64,000 nucleotides of DNA from Schistosoma mansoni (taxonomy: Eukaryota; Platyhelminthes; Trematoda; Strigeidida; Schistosomatidae): assembly GCF_000237925.1 (NCBI RefSeq), contig NC_031500.1, forward strand, positions 17,571,753 through 17,635,752, read 5' to 3'. Below, one piece after another: positions 12,650 through 24,700 of this stretch (position 1 is the stretch's first letter; each line of letters opens with the position of its first letter). Both the position numbers and the translations under genes were made by a program. Under the pieces are notes generated by a model that worked only from the letters and a program-made list of their open reading frames with translations, searched no databases and was not told the origin of the DNA.

Positions 12650-13020
12650 TCAGTCAGTCAATCACAACGTAGAACGTCGTACGTACGTACATCAGTCCGA
12701 GTCGCTATATCACATTAACACACAGATGCAGTTGTCGATTCGAATCCCATAGTGGTAGAAGTAGTAAGAGTATAAGCATTAATGTGAAAGATTATGGTTT
12801 GAAGATGTTATTGAAAGAGCATAATCCAATGAAATAAATTTGAAAAGAGAAAAAAGAGACATGAAGAATTCAGAAGATTAGAATTTTGGAGAACACGTAG
12901 AGTGGATGCACTTTCGCCATTGTAAACGATTTTGAGCCATGTCATTCAAGGTTTCTAACCATCGATTGTTATCATCTCGCGAATCCCGACCTCCTGGTTT
13001 TAAAAATGGTATTGTAATCT
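12650..13020 (-). mobile_element. LINE A 3' end
   Basis: It starts with the LINE A terminal repeats (cagtcagtcaatcacaacgtagaa), the internal ACGT run (cgtacgtacgtac) and the conserved 3'-UTR block to 'ccatcgattgttatcatctcgc'. It lies just downstream of the PRC1 stop codon. Confidence 0.75.
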
Positions 13021-13094
13021 GTTTGTATTTATAAAAATCTTATTGAAATCACGAACTGATCTAAGTTAAACAGCTATTAAAAACGTAGAAGAAC

Positions 13095-13200
13095 TAGATA
13101 GCTGTTTCATCCTAGTATGGAACTCCCTAGCAGTCTGTATCCATGATCCTGGTACCAGAGATTGAACCTAAAATCATGTAATTTCGTTTGCTAGAAACCT
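13095..13200 (-). repeat. Degenerate SINE2 fragment
   Basis: 'tttcatcctagtatggaactccctagcag' and the following 'catgatcctggtaccagagattgaac' match the reverse of the SINE2 hammerhead and B-box regions with many differences. Confidence 0.4.
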
Positions 13201-13963
13201 GTAGATATAGGGCCTTTAATTTCAGAATGAAATCAGTAATACTTTATTAAAAACAATACCGCTCAATTTTCAGAAAATTTTCTCAATGACTAAATCTACA
13301 GTTATTGACTGGTTATCATATTTTACAGTATGAGTGACGAGCTAACTGGAAAATTATAGTCCACCGATCGATTAAGATTATCTTTTAGTTTATAACATGG
13401 CATCGACAAATGATCGCATTCTTAAGTCAGTTTCAATGTTGACAGTTTGCACTGCGTATCTAGATTTGAACAAAACTTATGATACTTCAAGGCGTTCACA
13501 GTAATAACATTCACTGTATGTGTTTATGTAGATTAACTTTCTATTGCTCGTTCAATTTTAAATGCACGAATGTCCATAATAAACAGGTCTCTTAGTTGTG
13601 ATAGGTAATCATCTTAAGGCATCTACTTAACTCCAGATTAATTCACGAGGCGATGGTATTAATTGACTGCATTTCATGGTTTTAAAGTATTTTGCCTTAG
13701 AATTCTTTCACAGTGCAACTTAATTCCCTTCGGGAAAGTGTTTACTACTGTATTATCAACACAATAGACTTTCAGTCGATTGGTTTATTGATTAAACACT
13801 GATGTGGCATTGTAAATAAAATGATCAAATCTACTCTAATAAGGTGCTGACTTAGTTGCCCAAAGCGATAGTGGATACTTCACAATTCAAATATTTCGCT
13901 CTGACAACGCAATCTCAGTAAATATATACGGAGGTGGCGTTGTTTATATAGACGGTAGTACTA

Positions 13964-14195
13964 TAGTGAACAAGAAGACGAGTGGGGACAATCGAATGTA
14001 TTTGACACGAAAATTACGGTTTATCGAACTAAAATCTGACAACCATGCAGTAAACAGTTAATTTGTAAACTATCAATCAATTGTCTCAATCTTGACCGTT
14101 CCTCCTGCAAATATCAGTCCATCGTCTCCGGTTGTTGGTGTTCATCCATTTTCATACCAATAGCGTTTCGTTTCCGTTCCTTCCTCATCATTGCA
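13964..14195 (-). mobile_element. Partial solo LTR (same family as 28350 and 29946)
   Basis: Read on the minus strand, this matches the LTR at 28350-28631. Shared blocks are the region around 'gaacggaaacgaaacgc', 'tgatatttgcaggaggaac', 'aaatacattcgattgtccccac' and the terminal 'cttgttcacta'. The LTR 5' part is absent. No internal region is attached. It is an old, broken copy. Confidence 0.5.
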
Positions 14196-14975
14196 AAAGA
14201 CTTCGATCCAAAGTCTCTAACCATTGATTACGATAATTACTCCGACCACAACCAGGTAGTCTGCGCCTATTAACAAGCCTAAGTCCAATAGCCAGTAACT
14301 TGATGAAACGCTCCTGGATTTGTTTCAGCCTGTTTCTGTACAAGGAAACGACACCCATCGAGGTAGGCGGTGGTCAGGTTTACGTAACATATGTCCCAAC
14401 CACCTCAGTTAATGGAAATTCATTACCTCATTAATCGGTTTTGCATTCTTACCTAATACTCACTCCTAACTAGGGCCATTGCTTACTCCGTGGTTCCGAT
14501 ATACATGAGCGATGCTTCAAACACACCTATGATTGAGTATTAGTAACATACAAATATCATTTATTCTTAATGTCCATGTTTCACACCCATAAAACACAAC
14601 GGGGTGAACTGATGCCTTTTGATTGACAGACGGATGTCTGGCCTACGCCACAAGTCGGCAAAAGTCAATCGAGCCTTCTAAATCTGTGTCGAGATATGGT
14701 CAGACACTAGACCATCAGTACTGATAAGACTCATAAGATAAGTGGAGTGGTCTATGCGTTCGACTACTTCACTTCCCATCATTAATTCAGGTCGTGACGC
14801 AAGCTAATCCTGAGGGGACATTTTACATTTGGAGGGAGAGAACCGAATGCCAAATATGCTTGTATTGTTGCTTAAGTTGGTCAGATAACTTTGCGTTTTA
14901 TTAGCGTCTCCACCAAACAGAACTATATCATCTGCGTATTGTGAGTGAATAACTGAATCACCTTCAGATCAAGTG
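14196..14975 (-). mobile_element. Old LINE A copy (RT C-terminal region)
   Basis: Minus-strand sequence parallels the better LINE A copies: 'ctctaaccattgattacgataatt', 'acgtaacatatgtcccaaccacctcag', 'tactccgtggttccgatatac' and 'tgtccatgtttcacacc'. Divergence and indels are heavy. Confidence 0.65.
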
Positions 14976-15455
14976 AAATATGAAGGTCTTTCATTGATCA
15001 CTAAAGTTGAAAGAACCAGATGACACTAACTTGTTTCATTTTTTGGTTTCTCATAACGAAGCAAAAACCGGTAACAACGTACAGTCTGACGTATATAAAT
15101 TGGTGTAAGTTGTTGCATCAAATCACTATAGCAAGGTATCAAGTCAGCAATAACTAGTAACAGTATTAATGGAATAAAGAAAACCAGACAAATCAACTTA
15201 TAATCATTCTCTTCTTAAGACTAATCTGTACAATAATATATTACAACTCAAGTAATTATCTAGTTATTCGTACTATAACTCAATGCGAATACATGAAAAA
15301 CATGCCTTGAAGCTTACCACTATAGTAGGCTAAAAATATAGTTAGAATTCAATCAGTGCTAAAGTATTCAACAGTGGAATTCATATGAACTATTGAAATT
15401 GACCAATCTGATGAAGGTCACTTACAACAACAACAAAATAAACCAAGAGTTATAA

Positions 15456-15648
15456 TTAAAATCATGAGTCAATTGAAGTTAGACCACCATGGGAAACCTA
15501 GAAGCACTGGACGGCCGTTTCGTCCTATTGTGGGACTCCTCAACAGAGCACATCCACGACCTCGCCTCGTGAGATTCGAACCCAGGACCTACCAGTCTCG
15601 CGCCTCATGCTTTCAACTATGCAAATACTAAATCTCCACAAACAACCC
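15456..15648 (-). mobile_element. SINE2 insertion with inverted tail and target-site duplication
   Basis: This is a SINE2 copy on the minus strand (tail 'aaaatcatgagtcaattgaag', hammerhead region, B box as 'gattcgaacccag'). At its right end an inverted piece of the SINE2 tail follows ('tttcaactatgcaaatacta' to 'ccacaaacaaccc'). Flanking direct repeats GAGTTATAA lie at 15447-15455 and 15649-15657. The hammerhead core reads TTGAGGAG where CTGANGAG is expected. Confidence 0.7.
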
Positions 15649-15790
15649 GAGTTATAAGTTCAGCCAATTATAAAAATATATATGTATTTTACAAATGGAT
15701 ATTTACACTACTTATTTATTAATCAGTAGTATAATTAAAATATTTAAAATTAAAATACCATACACAGTCTTCTTTACCATACCTCACTCA

Positions 15791-18700
15791 TTATGATTGT
15801 CTTATTAATGTATATAACCGTTCTATTTCAATATCATTTGTTTCATTAAATTTTCTTGGTAATGTGGTAAAACTTTCAAATTTATTCACAAGTAAACGTG
15901 TTAAACGTAGATAAAACTCTGGAGTATAAGGTAAATAATCCATATAAACTCTTGATTCTGTTAAATAACCAATCCATTTAAATGGTATTGCTGATTCAAT
16001 TTGTGTACCTTCATGCCATTCATTAAATGATACAATACCTATCCCGGTTGGTTTTGCATTGATTCCCTTGGTGAATAGATTAACATATGTTAAACCAGAT
16101 TCACGGGATTCAATCGCTGCAGTATTCCATGGACGTACAGATAGGTCATGATAACCTGGACCAGTACTAGGATAGAATGTTAAATTATATTTTGTACATT
16201 CTTCTGATAAATAATTCCATATATCTGGCGAGCTGCAAAATGACATATATTTATAAAGAATATATAAAGAAAACATAAGGGTTAGAGCAGTACAATTTGG
16301 TAAGCTGATTGATATAATTCATATTTTTAAACAATCATGAGTCAATTGAAGCTGGACCACTATGGAAAACCTGGAAGCACTGGACGGCCGTTACGTCCTA
16401 TTATGGGACTCCTCAGTGGCAGTGCACATCCACGATCCCGCACTCGCAAGATTTGAACCCAGAGTTTTCATGGTGCTCTAGCTTCAATTGACTCATGATT
16501 TCAACTATGAAAATACTGAAATCTCCACAAAACCCCTTCTAATTTTTAGAAAAAAATCAAATTCAGTAGATAACATAATTTACATAAATCCAACACTATT
16601 TCCGTCTACATCTGTCATATTGTTACAGTAGACATGAATGTTTATCAGTCAGTCAGTCACAACGTAAAACTTCGTACGTACGTACGTACGTACATCAGTT
16701 CGAAGTGCCATACCACATTAACACGGAGATGCAGTTATCCATTCAAATCCTATAATGGTAGAAGTAGTAAGAGTATAAGCAGTAATACGAAAGATTACAC
16801 TTTTAAAATGTTATTCAAGGAGTATAATCTAGTGAAATAAATTTGGAAAGAGAAAAAAGGATAGGGACATGAAGAATTCAGAAGATTAGAATTTGGGAGA
16901 ACACAAAGAGTGGATGCACTTTCGCCATTGCAAATGATTTTGAGCCATGTCATTCAAGATCTCTAACCATCGGTTGTTATCATCTCGTGGATCCCAACCA
17001 CGTAGTCTGCACCTACCAACACGGCCCAGTCCACTTGTCAGTGAGTGACTACATGGATTTGTGCCAGGGTGCCCACACCGAAACAGATGGTTTTCTTGGA
17101 GAATCACACCTGCAGCATTCGACCTAGAGGTCTAATCCGCAAGACAGTTGAGCAATGTAAACAGATGTAATCACATGATAACTGGTGACCAACAATTGGT
17201 TGATACCCCATTTGTTCCTTCAGGATCCTGAAGTCCATGTGCACCATTGGTTTGAAATCAGAGTTTTCCAACTCCCTTAGATAGATCCTCCACATCCACC
17301 AACCCGGTTAAGGCACCGGACATTCTCTTTTCGTCTTCTCAATTTCGTAAACAACACCCTCCGCTGCGAGAACAGAAGTTAGTAGGACTTCCCTGACAGT
17401 GGCTGTGTAAGCGTGGTCATATGAGAGCATTTAGAGAAGGATAGTGGACTCTCCTCACCCTCGGACGTACCAGAGTATTTGGGGGCGTAAATATACCTTA
17501 CATTAGATCGACATGTACAAGAAAATCTCTAGAATACGATGAAAAACACATTTGAGATCATGGATAATCGAATTTCAAGACGAATTTCCTCGCACAGTTA
17601 CGAACAATACAGTATTTCACCAAACTTATCAATAATCCAAATCCTCAATCATGTAAACGTACTACATGTCCATTTCCCTCAATCTTACATATCATAAATG
17701 ATGGACAATTTGTCCTATTGAGAGTGTATGTGACTTCAGTAAATGTCAGTACTGTGTTGAAATGACATATTATTACTTATAGATCCAGTCGGTTGGTTAG
17801 CTAAACGATATTGTCCAACATACATTGCATAAAATTCAAAGTGTTCTATCAGGTTGTTTTCATTGGCCAAAACTATATACACTCAACTACAACTGTGGTC
17901 TATAAATATGGAGTTGTAAGTTCCAATATTCAGCTTACCACTGTGGCCATGAATTTTATTCAAGCACAAAAATCTCTTATGATCAAAATTATTGTGATCT
18001 GTGCCTTGATAAGTCACATTCACCTTAAGATGGTCGAATTAGCCGAACCTGAAATAATTGATGATGGAACAAGTGAGTTAACTTGTCTGAATGTCTTTAT
18101 TTATATTGAATCTCCGTTCCCTTGTTCCAAATTACCTAAATGTTTCTTTCTTTCTTGCTTGCTTACTTTCAGGATCATTTTTGAGGTTTGGATAATTGGA
18201 ATATCTCGTGTTCATGCCGTTATAACATGGAACATGAAAAAACTACTCCAAACTAAAATGGTTATACGGTTACTGTTATATTAATAAAACATATTAGTTC
18301 ATACGAATGCTACCGTTTTCTTATTTCACTTTCTCAATCTCATTCATTTACGTTGCGAGGTGAAATCAATCTGTATCATTCACGGTAAATATATGATTTC
18401 CATTGAAAAGTACAACGTTTTAGGGCAAATATTTTCCTCAGTCAGTCACAACATAGAACTTCGTACGTTCGTACGTACATCAGTTCCAGTTGCCATACCA
18501 TTTAAGCACAGAGATGCAGTTGTCTATTCAAATCCCATAGTGGGAGAAGTCAGTCAGTCAGCTACAACGTAGGACCAGGCACATATGTGCATCGGTCCAA
18601 ATTGTCATACCTCACTCATTAATACAACAAGATGAATACCGGATTCATAGAAGTAGTAATCGGTGTTCATGCATACGTAACACGTGGCCCAACCATCAGT

Positions 18701-21700
18701 CGATGAAGATTCATCACCTCATCAACTGGTTTACCATCATTCCCTAATACCCTGTGTCTAACCTCACTATTATTTACCCCATGATCCCAGCAGATGCGAG
18801 CAATATTTCTAAGGCATCTGTGGTCAAATACTAGTAACTTACGAGTATCTTCTACTCTTAATGGCCATGTTTCGCAGCCGTAAAGTAGAACAGAGTGAAC
18901 TGCTGTGCAGTATATTCGTCCCTTAATTGATAGATGGATACCTCGTCTTCGCCATAGGTGACGTAAGTTAGCAAAAGCCAAACGAGCTTTTTGAATCCGT
19001 GCAGAAATTTCGTCAGACACCAACCCATTAGGGCTGATCAGACTTCCAAGATAAGTGAAGTTGTCGACGCGTTCGACTACTTCACTCCCTATCCTTAGTT
19101 CAGATGTTGACGCAGGTCAGTTCTGAAGTAAAAATTTACATTTAGAGGTGGAGAAACGCATCCCATACATCCTGGCATTATTACTCAGTGCTAACAGAAG
19201 ACTCTGCATTTTGTCAGCGTCTTCACCAAACAGGACTACGTCATCTGCGTATTCTAAGTCAATTAGTGGACCCCCTGGTAGGAGATTAATTCCTGAAAAT
19301 TCAGTCGAAGAGAGTGTTATTTCCAGCAACAGGTCTATAATGAAGTTAAACAAAAATGGGGATAGTGGACAGCCTTGTCGGACACCACCTTAGATTGCGA
19401 AATCAGATGACAGTTCGCTATAAGCTCTCACTCGACAGGTAGTGTTCGAGTAAAGAGCCTTCACAAGGTTTATGTACTTCCCAGGTACACCTTTCAATGA
19501 TAGACACTGCCACAAAACGTCTCTGTCTACAGAGTCAAATGCTGCTTTCAAGTCAAGAAAATCTATCATTGTCGGACGCCGATAAGCAGTGGGAGCGTAG
19601 GCAGAAACGACGAAAAGGCAACGACGTGTGTCCCCAACCTTCTGAGTTCTTACGGAACCATCTAGCCGGACAACATACAGGCGACTGTTAACGGGGATCC
19701 ATTCTAGTAGTGCTTGTTCTGCCCTTGTACTAAGTGCTATGCCTACACTGCAAGTCCGCGAGAACTAGTCATAGGGTCGCCAGATACACGTAGGTGTATT
19801 TCGTTGGCTGTCCAGTTTGGTGGGGTGAGGTCAAGCGAATGACCACACTGGGATCTTGTATGCGTGTTTCGGAGACACAGCATATATCAATGTTACGAGA
19901 TTCTAGGGTCTTAGCCAAGCAGGCCTGTTGACCGATTTGACTTAGAGTACGTACGTTGAAGTAGTAAGAGTATAAGCAGTAATACGAAAGATTAGGGTTT
20001 GAAGATGTTATTCAAGGAGTATAATCTGATGAAATAAATTTGGAAAAAGAAAAAGGATAGAAACATGAAGAATTCAGAAGATTACAATTTGAGAGAACAC
20101 AAAGGGTGGATGCATCTTCGCCATTGCAAACGATTTTGAGCCATGTCATTCAAGGTCTCTAATCATCGATTACTATCATCTCGCGGATACCAACCGGGTA
20201 TTCTACACCTACCAACATGACTCAGTTCACTTGTCAGTGAGTGACTTTATGGATTTGTGCCACGTTTTGGTCTGGCCATCCCTAGCTTTCTTCCAACCTA
20301 CTCCTACACCATTAAAAAACATTGCACGTCGGGGCAGTCGGTGGTTGGGGATACGTAATACGTGTCCCAGCCATCTCAACTGATGAAGTTTTACTACTTT
20401 ACCAATCGATTTGCCATCCTCACCTATTAACCGTTCCCTAACAACTGCATTACTTACTCGGTGATCCCAAGATATACCAGCAATGTTTATAACAATGATT
20501 CAATGGAGATATATTATCTGGAAAGTATGTTGTTTGAAATCTTACAATAGTTAAACGAATTGATTACATAGTGGTAAGATACAAAACAGAAAATTTTAAG
20601 TCCGAAGTCAAAGTCCTACTGTTTGTTTTACTAAAATGTGTCTTTAACACACTTCTCTTTAAATCAAGCCCAATTTTCAATACATGGTACTGAAATCGAT
20701 TTTACAATTTACCAGAATTACTGTAATAATAGTAATAATAATAATAATAATGGTAATAGTAATAATAATAATCCTTTTGATTTCTTTCAGACGATGTGCT
20801 TAATAAATTCTTTTCACGATTTCATATAGAAACATTAGGCGATCATATTTCATGACTGAATATCCTCTTCTGAGAGATTTCTAATCTTAATAAGCTTAAT
20901 GTATAGAGACATAATAATCTACCATGTCTCAGATGTATGGTGACTGATATATGCTTATCAATTCTTCGCAAAGAACATGTAACAATATGGAGACAGAATA
21001 CTTTTAAGTGAATTTATAACGTGTCTACTTCTCAATGTTTAATATTTAAGCTATATCTACTATTTTGCTGTTCATTATTTTTGCCTCCAAATACCCTGGT
21101 ACAATCAAGGGTGAGGAGAGTCAGCTCTCCCTCTCAAAATACTCTCATATGGCTATGCGTATACAGTCATTGCCAGGGAGGTCCGACTCACTGTCTTTTC
21201 GCACCAGCGGTTTCGTCTACGAAATTGGGAGGACGAAAAGCGAATATCCGGCGCTTTAACCGGATTGGTGGATACGGAAAGTCCACCTAAGGGAGTTGGA
21301 AAACCCTGGTTCCAAACCAGTGGTGCACATAGGTCCAGGATCCTGAGGGAACAAATGACGTATGAACCAATTGTTGGTCACCGGCTACCATGGGACTACA
21401 TCTCCTTACGTTGCTCCAATGTCTTGCGGATCAATCAAAGGCTCTGAGTGTGGTCCCTTAAGAAAACCACCTGCTTCAGTTTGGGCACCCGGAAAGTATC
21501 CCAGCCATCACACAAATCGAACAATTGATGTAGAGCATATCCATTTGGTGTCTCCTTGTATCTATGTTTATGTTCTGAAAAATAAGTAGGTTTTTTCAAA
21601 TGATTAAAATGAAGTCCCCAATAAAAAAAACGTTACTCTCTTATATGCAGCACAGAAAAACTGTATGTACTTGGAAGTTCTCGAAAATGATGAATGTTGC

Positions 21701-24700
21701 TATTTTCAAATCAACATTGAAAACGATAGTTATCTTCAAACATAAAAACGTGTTTATTCTTCAATATAAAAGAAAAAATTACTTTTTGATTGTAGATAAA
21801 TGAGAATCAACACTTTGATTGTTACGTAATTCATTATTTACACACATAGTGAGGTGCTGTTAGAGGTGATTAATAGTGTTGTTAGACACAGGGTATTAGG
21901 GGATGATGGTAAACCAGTTGATAAGGTCACGAATCACCATCGACTGAGATGGTTAGGCCATGTGTTATGTATGCCTGAACACCGATTACCACGACGCGCT
22001 ATGCTGACTAGTGTAGGGGATGGTTAGAAGAGAGTTAGGGGCGGCCAAACCAAAACATGGCATCAGTGCTTGAAGTCACTAACTTCTAGTCTGAGCCATG
22101 TTAGTAGATGCAGACTACTTGGTTGCGGTCCGCGTGACTATCATAACCAATGGTTGGAGACTCTAGGTGACATGGCTCAGAATCGATCAAAATGGCGTGG
22201 GTGTAGACACTCCTTGTCTTCCCTTAAACCTTAAGATTAAAATTGCTTCATATCTTTCTTCCTGTACTGTATCCTTATATACAACCTTTCTTTATATACT
22301 ACCACCACTAAATTAACTACTTCTATAAATTCGGTGTTCATCTTGTTGTGCTAATGAGTGAAGTATGGCAACTTGGACCGATGCATATATGTGCCTAGTC
22401 CTACGTTGTACCTGACTGACTGATTTACATATACAAAAAAACGAAGGAATGAATGAAACGTACACAATAAATGAAAATATAGTTAGATTATAGATTTACC
22501 TGGCTTTTGATATTCCATGACCAACAAAATAAGTATAACCACCATTAAATCCTGATTCATATAATACACGACAATCATTAATTTCAAGTAATAAGCCAAT
22601 TATATGTACATTATAAATTTTATTTCGTATAGTTGTCTCGTCATCACTTGTTTGAAGAATCTTAATACATAATAAACAGTATGTTTGGTATAATCATAAT
22701 AATGATAATAATAATAGTAATAATAATAATAATAATAATAAACATAGCCTCTGCCATAGACGTCCTACTAACTGCCTTCTCATGGCGGGGTTGGTGTTAA
22801 CGAAATTGAGAGGACGAAAAGCGAATGTCCGGCACTTTAACTGGGTTGGTTGACACGGAGGGTCCACTTAGGGGAGTTGGAAAACCCTGATTCAAAATCA
22901 ATGGTGCACATGGATTCCAGTATCCTGAAGGAACGAATGGCATATGAATAAATCGTTGGTCACCGGCTACCATGGGACTATATCTCCTCACGATGCTCTA
23001 CTGCCTTGTGGATCAGACCTTTAGGTCAAAGGCTCGGTGTGTGGCCCTCTAAGAAAACCGCCTGCTTCAGTTTGGGTACCTACCTGGGCAGTATCCCAGC
23101 TTTCATACAAATCAAATAAGATTTGTGTGGCGCATATGTGTCTGGTTCTCCTTTGTACCGATATTTATGTGTTTAAATAAATAAAGGAATAAATTATTTT
23201 ATATTAAATGAATTAATATCTTTATTAAATATTTGAATTCATGAGTAAAATAAAGCTAGACTAAAATAGAAAACCTGGAAGCACTGATTGACTGTTTCAT
23301 CTTAATATCGAACACTTCAGAAATGCACATCCAAGATCCTGCTCGCGCCATTCAAATCCAGGACCTGTAATATAACGCGCGAACGCTTAACCTCTAGTCT
23401 TTATGCTATAAAAACTGTCAGTTCCGTAGGTAATTATTACGCGGTTTAACTTCTAAATATGATTGATTTGGGCCCTTTACTGATGTAAATCATAATAGTG
23501 TAATATCCGAGATTTTTAAGCATGTCAATTAGCTACTTTTGTGATTCCTAGTTGATTCCAACATATAATGAAGATGAATTAATATTTATAAGTGTAATAG
23601 GTGTCCGTATTTATTTTGTCTATATGCCCTCGACTGATCATGTCCATATAAACAGGATAGTGTTAAAGATGCATATATAATTCACATATACTATTTGGTG
23701 GACGCACGACGAGAATAGACAGATGAATGCACCGTGGACTTAAACGATTGTTAGCCAAAGAAACTTAATTAAATGTATAGTAACTTACATATGATAATAG
23801 ATAATGCATGAAATACACATACACATCTATAAAAAAATCGTACAATGTGTTTAACTATGATAAATATAAGGAAGTCTGTGCACACAAAAGGTCACTCAAT
23901 ACTAACCACGTAATAGTGACAAATTTACGAATCAAGCATTTTCAAAAAAAAATTGGTTTGAATTGAAGTTGAGATAAGAACTTTATAAGCAAACGCGGAT
24001 AGTGGCTAGAAGTGGAATCCAGGACGCGCGTTTCGTCCTATTTGGGACTCTTCAGCTGGATGTACCTACATCTCAGAGTTGATATTCACTCTGGAACTCG
24101 AACCCAGTACCTTTCGCTTCAAACACCATCGCGTTATCCACTCAACTACTGAGTCCTGATAGCCACTTGCTTGTACAATGGGGTGAAGTTTAAATTCACT
24201 TGGTATTATTTGTTTGAATCTTCCCATTGATGTTTAGGGCTGCAATTGATCAGTCTCTTATTAATATAATTGTGAATATAATTAGTTCGGAATGTTTTCT
24301 GTGTTTCTGTTGGGATGACCCTGCATTCTTCTCGCAAGCGACATGACAAGCTCAGGGGTCATCAAGGAGCATTTTAACCAATCAGCGATTAATTAGAAAT
24401 TATGTGAAGTTATGTTACTAAAATAACGAAAATGGAAAAGTCACATGTAGAGATCCTGATTGGCTGATTGATACACTGCTACTATGTTTAGCAGTATTCT
24501 AGAACTTTCAGTAAAAACTCAAGGACTCTTAAATTACTATAAAATCCCTATATTTTCTGTACATGAATGAACCCTGTAGTAAAGTGCTTCCCTCACACTT
24601 TGTGCCTTTTCTCTGGTCTTCAAGTCGGTGTATAGTTCTAGCTCGGGGATACGGAACTAGCTTAGGGAAGCGAATATAGCGTTCACGATCGGCCAGACGT

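Noticed and set aside
20638-20829. Asn-rich open frame as a host protein
   Set aside because: Produced by the AAT microsatellite; no other coding signal.
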